Below, one piece after another: positions 5,618-10,009 of a stretch of 10,009 bases of DNA. Source of the DNA: an uncultured Anaerolineae bacterium (GTDB taxonomy: Bacteria > Chloroflexota > Anaerolineae > B4-G1 > DUEL01); assembly GCA_937942115.1 (NCBI GenBank), contig CALDFY010000135.1, forward strand, positions 1 to 10,009, in the 5' to 3' direction. The first letter of the stretch is position 1; every line of letters starts with the position of its first letter. Made by a program: the position numbers and the translations under genes. The notes below the pieces were generated by a model. The model had not been told where the DNA came from. It ran no database searches and saw only the letters and a list, made by a program, of their open reading frames with translations.

Positions 5618-6566
5618 TCACCACAATCCGGTGGGTGTCCACCCCGTAGGGATAGCAGGAGATAAGAGTGAGCACCGGACTGCTGGTCGGGTACATCACA
5701 CTGACGTCGGTAGGTTCCACGATGCGAGTCTGGGTCACCCGATACCGGTAGACCTGGCTGGCGGTATAGACCTCCACCACGTCCCCCACCCGGACTTTAG
5801 GCAGGTCGCGGAAGATTTCTCCGTAGATGTCGTTGTGCGCGGAGATGATGCAGTTGCCCCGCTCCCCCGGATTGGCCGAACCGATGTGATGGCCGGCCCC
5901 CCGTTTTAAACTTTCCCAGTCGTCCCCCTCCACTACCGGCGCGTCCACGCCGATGGAGGGGATGCGGATGCGGATGGCTTGCTCCGGCCCGGGAGTCGGC
6001 GCGGGGAGAGGGGTGATGGCTTCCACCAGATGGCGCAGATGGGCCGGAACCGGCGCAGGCTCTGAGTACCCCCGGGCGTCCGGGGGGCTGTGACCACCGG
6101 GCAGTACGACAACCTGAATCAGAGGCGTCGGCGTGGGCGTGGGCACCTGCTCCGCCTGAACGGCCCGGGCCTGACGGTTTAACTCTTGAAGCGTATCCAG
6201 CGTGCTGATCAAGACCGCGATGAGGCCCACCAGGGCCAGGATTTCCAGAATGAGCAGCGCCTGATCCCGCACCCACCCCCAGCGGATTCGCCGGGCGGGA
6301 CGGGGCCGGTGGCGCGGTGGCTCCTCGTCCACCGGACGGGCCCGAAATCCCGCGCTGGCGCCCTCATCGGCGTAGCGGAGATGTTCGTCCGGGAGGGGCG
6401 GAGGCCCCGTTTCCGCTTCCGGCCGCTCCGGGGCCAGCGGGTCGCGAGGGGACAGAGGCCCCTTCGCCTTCCGCAGACGCTCCAGCCGCGCCTGTGCCTT
6501 GCGGATGCGGAGAATTTCCTCCAGTTCCTCTATGGAGAGTTCATCTACGGACCGACGGTCTCGCAT
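5598..6566 (-). CDS. Sortase (class D/E-like), membrane-anchored transpeptidase
   Basis: This 322-residue protein has a charged N-terminal helix (about 5-35, DELSIEELEEILRIRKAQ), a Pro/Arg-rich segment, one membrane helix at about 101-123 (DQALLILEILALVGLIAVLI), a PTPTPTP linker at 142-148, and a C-terminal sortase domain from about 197. The catalytic residues of the family are present: His244 in ISAHND, Cys304 in LTLISCYP, and Arg313 in THRIVV. Sortases cut a C-terminal sorting motif and attach the protein to another surface component. The start is ATG 6566-6564. An in-frame upstream start would overlap the preceding gene and translate a repeat. No Shine-Dalgarno is seen, because the spacer is TCACG-type repeat. 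No LPxTG-like substrate is in the window. The class assignment is tentative. Confidence 0.9.
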   Translation of the reverse strand: MRDRRSVDELSIEELEEILRIRKAQARLERLRKAKGPLSPRDPLAPERPEAETGPPPLPDEHLRYADEGASAGFRARPVDEEPPRHRPRPARRIRWGWVRDQALLILEILALVGLIAVLISTLDTLQELNRQARAVQAEQVPTPTPTPLIQVVVLPGGHSPPDARGYSEPAPVPAHLRHLVEAITPLPAPTPGPEQAIRIRIPSIGVDAPVVEGDDWESLKRGAGHHIGSANPGERGNCIISAHNDIYGEIFRDLPKVRVGDVVEVYTASQVYRYRVTQTRIVEPTDVSVMYPTSSPVLTLISCYPYGVDTHRIVVIAELEP

Positions 6567-6570
6567 CGTC

Positions 6571-6612
6571 CGTGAAACGTTATGCGTGAGGCGTGAAACG
6601 TGATTCGTGAAT
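6571..6612. repeat. Degenerate CGTGA(A/T)N heptamer-octamer repeat at a gene junction
   Basis: About five CGTGAAAC, CGTGAGG and CGTGATTC-like units run head to tail. On the minus strand they read as TTCACG/CTCACG. They encode the last residues of the upstream oxidoreductase (HESRFTPHA), supply its TAA stop, and extend to within 5 bp of the sortase start codon. Confidence 0.75.
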
Positions 6613-7677
6613 CCGGATGCCCCGTTTTTCCAGTTGGGCGAAGAACGGGTCCGGCTCCAACACTTCCTCCGGAGCGAAAACTCCGGGTGTATCCACCTCC
6701 CGCCGGGCCAGCATGACCGCCCCAATCGCGGCCGGGATGCCGGTCAGGCGACCCATTTTGTCCACCGTGGCGTAGCGGACGGTCTGCGCCTCCCCTCCCT
6801 TCCGGCCCACCACGTCCACCCGGGCGCCGGAGAACGGGACACCCCCCGCACCAATGAGGCCCTCCAGACGGTGGATCAGCCGGGCCGTGCGGACGATGGA
6901 GCGATGGCTCCGGCTGAGGCCCAGTCGGACCAGAAGGGCACCGAGGGAGTTGTTCCATCGCGGGGTCAGTCCACCCTTCAGAAAGACCGTGCGGGCCGGG
7001 ATGGTTCGGGGAATGGTCAGTGGCTCCGGATGCCCGCAATGGTACACCTCCACCCGGCCCAGCGGGGCCGGGAAGTCCACCCACTCCTTCTCGCTGCCCG
7101 CCGGGACCATAATCCGTTGCCCGTCGCGAAAGGTGGGCACCTCACCGGTGATGGCGTAGAAGACGTGCATGACGACGGCCAGTCCCTCCGAATCCGCCGC
7201 GCCACCGCCCCAGTAGATGCGGATTTCGTCCACCTCATCCAGTTGGGCGGCGCCCTTCTTCGCCATCAGATTGGTGATCCCCGGCGTCCACCCCAGGCCG
7301 TTGATAACGGTGACGCCGGCCTCTTTGGCCTGGGAGTCCATGCCCCGCAATTCATCCATCGGCCCCCAGTCGTCACAGATGTCCACGTAGGGGACGCGGG
7401 CGCGGATGGCCGCCCGGGTCAGTTTGGGGGCGAAGTAGTAAAAGGGGCCAATGCACCCGACGGCGGCATCCGCCCCCTCCAGCACTTGGACCAGCATGTC
7501 GGCGTCCTCGGCGTCCACGAAGACAGCCCGGGCGCGCCCCCCCAGTTCGGCGGCCATCTGTTGTGCCCGCTCCAGCCGGTAGTCGGCAATGACGACTTCG
7601 GCATCGGAGAACGATATGAGGTCGCGGACGACGTGACTCCCCATATCGCCGCAACCACCCAGAACGACGATACGCAT
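6580..7677 (-). CDS. Saccharopine dehydrogenase-like NAD(P)-binding oxidoreductase
   Basis: The 365-residue protein opens with a Rossmann signature, MRIVVLGGCGDMGSHVVRDL (glycines 7-13). Asp32 sits at the end of the second strand (VVIADYR), a hint of NAD preference. GADAAVGCIGPFYYFAPKLTRAAI and YVDICDDWGPMDEL follow the pattern of saccharopine dehydrogenase and homospermidine or carboxynorspermidine synthase relatives, as does INGLGWTPGITNLMA. The exact substrate cannot be read from sequence. ATG 7677-7675 has AGGAGGTG upstream (around 7681-7688) and lies 13 nt after the prepilin peptidase stop. The C-terminal HESRFTPHA is repeat-derived and probably not functional. Presence near a LysW-like gene is not enough to infer lysine synthesis: it is on the other strand and well separated. 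Confidence 0.85.
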   Translation of the reverse strand: MRIVVLGGCGDMGSHVVRDLISFSDAEVVIADYRLERAQQMAAELGGRARAVFVDAEDADMLVQVLEGADAAVGCIGPFYYFAPKLTRAAIRARVPYVDICDDWGPMDELRGMDSQAKEAGVTVINGLGWTPGITNLMAKKGAAQLDEVDEIRIYWGGGAADSEGLAVVMHVFYAITGEVPTFRDGQRIMVPAGSEKEWVDFPAPLGRVEVYHCGHPEPLTIPRTIPARTVFLKGGLTPRWNNSLGALLVRLGLSRSHRSIVRTARLIHRLEGLIGAGGVPFSGARVDVVGRKGGEAQTVRYATVDKMGRLTGIPAAIGAVMLARREVDTPGVFAPEEVLEPDPFFAQLEKRGIRIHESRFTPHA

Positions 7678-7690
7678 GGGACACCTCCTG

Positions 7691-8431
7691 TTATCGGAAA
7701 AACCAATGGAGCATCTCCATCCCCCAGATCATCGTTGCCCAGCCGCCGACGATCAGGAACGGGCCGTAAGGAATGGGGTCCCGGAGGGACCGAAGGCGCG
7801 CCAGGAGCAGGAAGAGGCTGACCATTCCGCCACTCAGAATCGCCAGCAGCAGCGCCACGATGACCATCGGGAAGCCGGTCACCAGGCCGATAAAGGCGGC
7901 CAGTTTGACGTCTCCGCCCCCCATGGCCCCTGGCCCCACCAGCCAGTTGCCCAAAAGGACGATGGCCATCAGGATGATGTAACCGGCCACACCGCCCAGC
8001 AGGGCGCTCTTCCACCCGATGTGTCCGGTGAAGAACGACCCCACTATCGCCAGCGCCATAGCGGGGATGGTGACCACGTTCAGAATCAGCCGCCGTTCTA
8101 TGTCGGTGACGGCGATCAGCACGAAGATGGCGGTGTAGAGGGCGAAAAAGACGAACCGGACCGTCAGCCCGTACCGCCAATACAGGAAACCGAACAGGAA
8201 GGACAGTCCCAGTTCCACCAGCGGGTAGCGAATGGAGATGAGGGCGCCGCAGGAAGGACAGTGCTGACGGTGGACCAAGAACGCGGGCAGCGAGACCCAC
8301 TGGTACCAGGGGCGACGGCGGCCGCAGTACGGGCATTCGGGAAGACGGGGGCGCCGCCGGGCTGGCAGGTCTGTTCCCAGACGATTGACCACTGCGCCGA
8401 TCAGAACGCCTAGCAACAGAACGATGGCCAT
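7691..8431 (-). CDS. Type IV prepilin peptidase (A24 family)
   Basis: This 246-residue, multi-pass inner-membrane aspartyl protease cleaves the leader of type IV pilin-like precursors and usually methylates the new N-terminus. The N-terminal cytoplasmic loop carries CPYC (33-36) and CPSC (58-61), the zinc-type cysteine pairs of bifunctional PilD enzymes. The catalytic aspartates are Asp110 (VTDIERRLIL) and Asp174 in GGGDVK at 171-176. About seven further hydrophobic helices follow the usual pattern. ATG 8431-8429 is preceded by TAGGAG, and the TAG of that site is the stop codon of the SH3 gene, indicating translational coupling. No pilin or pilus assembly gene is visible in the window, so the substrate lies elsewhere. 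Confidence 0.95.
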   Translation of the reverse strand: MAIVLLLGVLIGAVVNRLGTDLPARRRPRLPECPYCGRRRPWYQWVSLPAFLVHRQHCPSCGALISIRYPLVELGLSFLFGFLYWRYGLTVRFVFFALYTAIFVLIAVTDIERRLILNVVTIPAMALAIVGSFFTGHIGWKSALLGGVAGYIILMAIVLLGNWLVGPGAMGGGDVKLAAFIGLVTGFPMVIVALLLAILSGGMVSLFLLLARLRSLRDPIPYGPFLIVGGWATMIWGMEMLHWFFR

Positions 8432-8438
8432 GATGCTC

Positions 8439-8918
8439 CTACGGTCGTTCTATGGGCTGGAGGTAATTGGCGACGGCCCACCCCTGCCGGGCCTCGTGGG
8501 TCGGGTCCCGCACCTGCCACCAGGTGTAGCCGCCCGCCACGCGGGGGCCGTTGACCACGATGAAGACTTCCCCCTCCTGCCCGATACTCAGGCGCGGGCT
8601 GTTGACGTCCGGGTCCCGTCGCAGGCTGACTCCCGCCCCCTCCGTTCCGCTCACCCGCACGTACCGGCCGATGGCGATCTCCGGCGAGGCAGTGGGGGTG
8701 GGAACCGGGGTCTCGGTCGGCGTGGGGGAGGGGGGCACGGTGGGCATCGGGGTCGCCGTCCAGATGATAGGGGTCGGGCTGGGCCCCGGCGGCCCCTGGA
8801 GGCGCCAGAAGTAGAGAGCCCACAAGCCGCAGGCGACCGCGGCCAGCGCCAGCACCAACAGCGCCAGCCCCCAGACGTACAGTGGAATGGGTGGGCGAGG
8901 AGTTTGCCGTCTGACCAT
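8439..8918 (-). CDS. Membrane-anchored bacterial SH3 (SH3b) domain protein
   Basis: The 159-residue product has a short basic N-terminus (MVRRQTPRPP), one membrane helix at about 12-38 (PLYVWGLALLVLALAAVACG), and a Pro/Thr linker at 44-79 rich in PTPT. A C-terminal SH3 type-3 domain spans about 84-156, with GAGVSLRRDPDVNSPRL, IGQEGEVFIVV, WWQVRDP and GWAVANYLQPI. The domain should lie outside the membrane and may bind wall or surface glycan or peptide. Start choice is uncertain: ATG 8918 gives a standard N-in anchor, while a TTG at 8945 would add nine residues. Neither has a clear Shine-Dalgarno. It lies 30 nt after the hydrolase gene and is coupled to the prepilin peptidase gene. Confidence 0.88.
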   Translation of the reverse strand: MVRRQTPRPPIPLYVWGLALLVLALAAVACGLWALYFWRLQGPPGPSPTPIIWTATPMPTVPPSPTPTETPVPTPTASPEIAIGRYVRVSGTEGAGVSLRRDPDVNSPRLSIGQEGEVFIVVNGPRVAGGYTWWQVRDPTHEARQGWAVANYLQPIERP

Positions 8919-8948
8919 CAGGATGCAGGAATGCTGGCTTGGCAAAAA

Positions 8949-9779
8949 TTACAAATGGGCCTCCAGCCAGCGCTCCAGGTCGGCCAGGACCTGGGCCCGG
9001 TGGGTATCGTTGTGGGGTTCGTGATACCCACCCTCGTACTCTATGCGTTCCTTATCTGCGATGGGCACGTTCTCAAAGAACCGGCGGCTCCCCTCCGGAG
9101 GCACCAGGCGGTCGGCGCCGCCGTGAAGGACCAGCAGGGGTAACCGCCAGTCCCGCGCGTGCTCGTGGGTCCAGAGCATCGCCCGGCCCATTTCCGTCCC
9201 CAAACGGGCCGACCCAATGCTGTGGACCAGCGGGTCCGCCTGGTAGGCCGCCACGACCTCCGGGTCCCGCGAGATAGAGGTCGCATCCAGGCCGGTGTTC
9301 ATCGCGAATCGCGGCCAGACCCGGGAGAGGGCGCGCGCCAGGGTCATCAGGACCGGCGAGACGCCGACCTGGGCCAGGGCGGGGCCGGAGGCGACGACTC
9401 CTTTCAGCCCCTCCGGGTAATGGAGTGCGTACTCCAGAACGATGAGGCCGCCCATGCTGTGGCCCATCAGGAAGAGAGGGCGGCCCGGCTCCTGGGCGGT
9501 GACCATCTGGATAAAGGCCCGCACGTCCTCCCGGAACTCCTCCCAGGAGTTGATGTGGCCGCGCGGTCCCGGGGAGCGGCCGTGCCCCCGATGGTCCAGC
9601 GCGTAGACGGCATACCCTTTGGGCACCAGGTGGTTAACTACGTTCATATAGCGGCCACTGTGCTCGCCAAAGCCGTGGACGATGACCAGCACGGCCCGGG
9701 GCTCCCCTTCGGGCCGCCAGCACTGATAATACAGCGGCAATCCGCCGTATCCCGAGAATGTCCCTTCGCGGTGCTCCAT
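8949..9779 (-). CDS. Alpha/beta hydrolase, monoacylglycerol-lipase type
   Basis: This 276-residue serine hydrolase resembles monoacylglycerol lipases and lysophospholipases, which release fatty acids from monoglycerides or lysolipids. Family features are VIVHGFGEHSGRY at 32-44 (oxyanion loop HGFGEH), YALDHRGHGRSPGPRGHI at 59-76, the nucleophile elbow GHSMGG with Ser108, the acid HGGADRLVP with Asp223, and the general base in GGYHEPHND with His253. No signal peptide is present, so it is likely cytoplasmic. ATG 9779-9777 has GGAGG upstream with a 7-nt gap. It is first in the run towards the SH3, peptidase, oxidoreductase and sortase genes. A role in membrane lipid turnover is inferred from family only. 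Confidence 0.93.
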   Translation of the reverse strand: MEHREGTFSGYGGLPLYYQCWRPEGEPRAVLVIVHGFGEHSGRYMNVVNHLVPKGYAVYALDHRGHGRSPGPRGHINSWEEFREDVRAFIQMVTAQEPGRPLFLMGHSMGGLIVLEYALHYPEGLKGVVASGPALAQVGVSPVLMTLARALSRVWPRFAMNTGLDATSISRDPEVVAAYQADPLVHSIGSARLGTEMGRAMLWTHEHARDWRLPLLVLHGGADRLVPPEGSRRFFENVPIADKERIEYEGGYHEPHNDTHRAQVLADLERWLEAHL

Positions 9780-10009
9780 CGCTTTGCCTCCATATTTGCG
9801 GTAAGACGTGTGGACGGATCTGTGTATATGCGGGGATGGTTCATAATTGGTGACGCTTTTGCTGGCGGATGTTCTGCCCTCACCCCACCCCCTGTCCCCT
9901 CCCCTCGCCCGCTCGCCTTCGGCGGCAGAGGCCTCACCCCTCCCCCGACCCTTCCCCTCTCCCGAACGAAGTTCGGGAGAGGGGAGGCCTCACCCCTCCC
10001 CCGACCCCT
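9780..10009. other. Gene-free region upstream of the hydrolase gene, with CCTCACCCC-family repeats
   Basis: No coding frame or RNA gene is seen. The part nearest the hydrolase (9780-9870) should hold its promoter on the minus strand, but no convincing -35/-10 pair was found. From 9878 on, the sequence is C/T-rich repeat with CCTCACCCC at 9878, 9932 and 9989. Confidence 0.6.
9928..10007. repeat. 24-bp direct repeat flanking a 15-bp-stem hairpin, 56-bp period
   Basis: The 24-bp segments at 9928-9951 and 9984-10007 are identical and start 56 bp apart. Between them, arms 9953-9967 and 9971-9985 form a perfect 15-bp stem (TCCCCTCTCCCGAAC) with a GAA loop. The pattern continues to the window edge, so more units may follow. 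Confidence 0.9.

Noticed and set aside
6567..6725. N-terminal extension of the sortase by 53 codons
   Set aside because: It would overlap the end of the oxidoreductase gene, and its last residues (NHVSRLTHNVSRT) are translated repeat.
4551..7677. Lysine biosynthesis cluster (LysW-like protein plus saccharopine dehydrogenase-like protein)
   Set aside because: The genes are on opposite strands and about 1.8 kb apart, the carrier ending is missing, no LysX or LysZ is present, and the oxidoreductase is only a family-level match.
6607..7821. Long plus-strand open frame of 404 codons opposite the oxidoreductase and prepilin peptidase
   Set aside because: The minus-strand genes carry clear family motifs and ribosome sites; the plus-strand translation has low-complexity His/Gly/Pro/Arg composition.

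Overview
The window is a GC-rich bacterial chromosome segment. It most resembles a member of the Chloroflexota, probably an Anaerolineae-like lineage. This assignment is inference, resting on a short EF-Ts, an SH3 protein with a long Pro/Thr linker, a sortase, a LysW-like zinc ribbon, and intergenic spaces full of short degenerate repeats. No sequence search was possible.

Region 1 (1-4200, minus strand) is a translation and envelope housekeeping block read from right to left: rpsB, tsf, pyrH, frr, uppS, then the first 36 codons of an FHA-domain gene cut by the window edge. A sigma-70-type promoter (TTGCCC-17-TAAAAT) lies about 110 nt before rpsB, and the leader can form alternative hairpins. 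A terminator-like stem sits between tsf and pyrH. A second terminator follows frr, with a fresh promoter for uppS directly behind it. Two gaps in this block are filled by GAATCA-type repeats: an 18-bp hairpin between pyrH and frr, and a 13-unit octamer array that is the entire gap between uppS and the FHA gene.

Region 2 (4200-5250) is the most unusual part. One plus-strand gene encodes an 82-residue LysW-like zinc-ribbon protein with a 36-residue, 75% acidic tail that ends in Trp. It has a near-consensus promoter and a strong Shine-Dalgarno. On each side lies a roughly 200-235 bp non-coding element bounded by CCTCAC/GTGAGG with a central long-stem hairpin. The two elements are in opposite orientation, so the gene sits between imperfect inverted repeats, like a cassette.

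Region 3 (5250-9780, minus strand) is a tightly packed run: alpha/beta hydrolase (monoacylglycerol-lipase type), membrane-anchored SH3 protein, prepilin peptidase, saccharopine-dehydrogenase-like oxidoreductase, sortase, and a small tail-anchored membrane protein that also has its own promoter inside the sortase 3' end. A 19-bp perfect hairpin lies downstream as a likely terminator. Three of the six (SH3, prepilin peptidase, sortase) point to cell-surface processing, although no pilin or sortase substrate is visible here.

Region 4 (9780-10009) is non-coding and holds further CCTCACCCC-family repeats with a 15-bp hairpin. The repeats run off the window edge.
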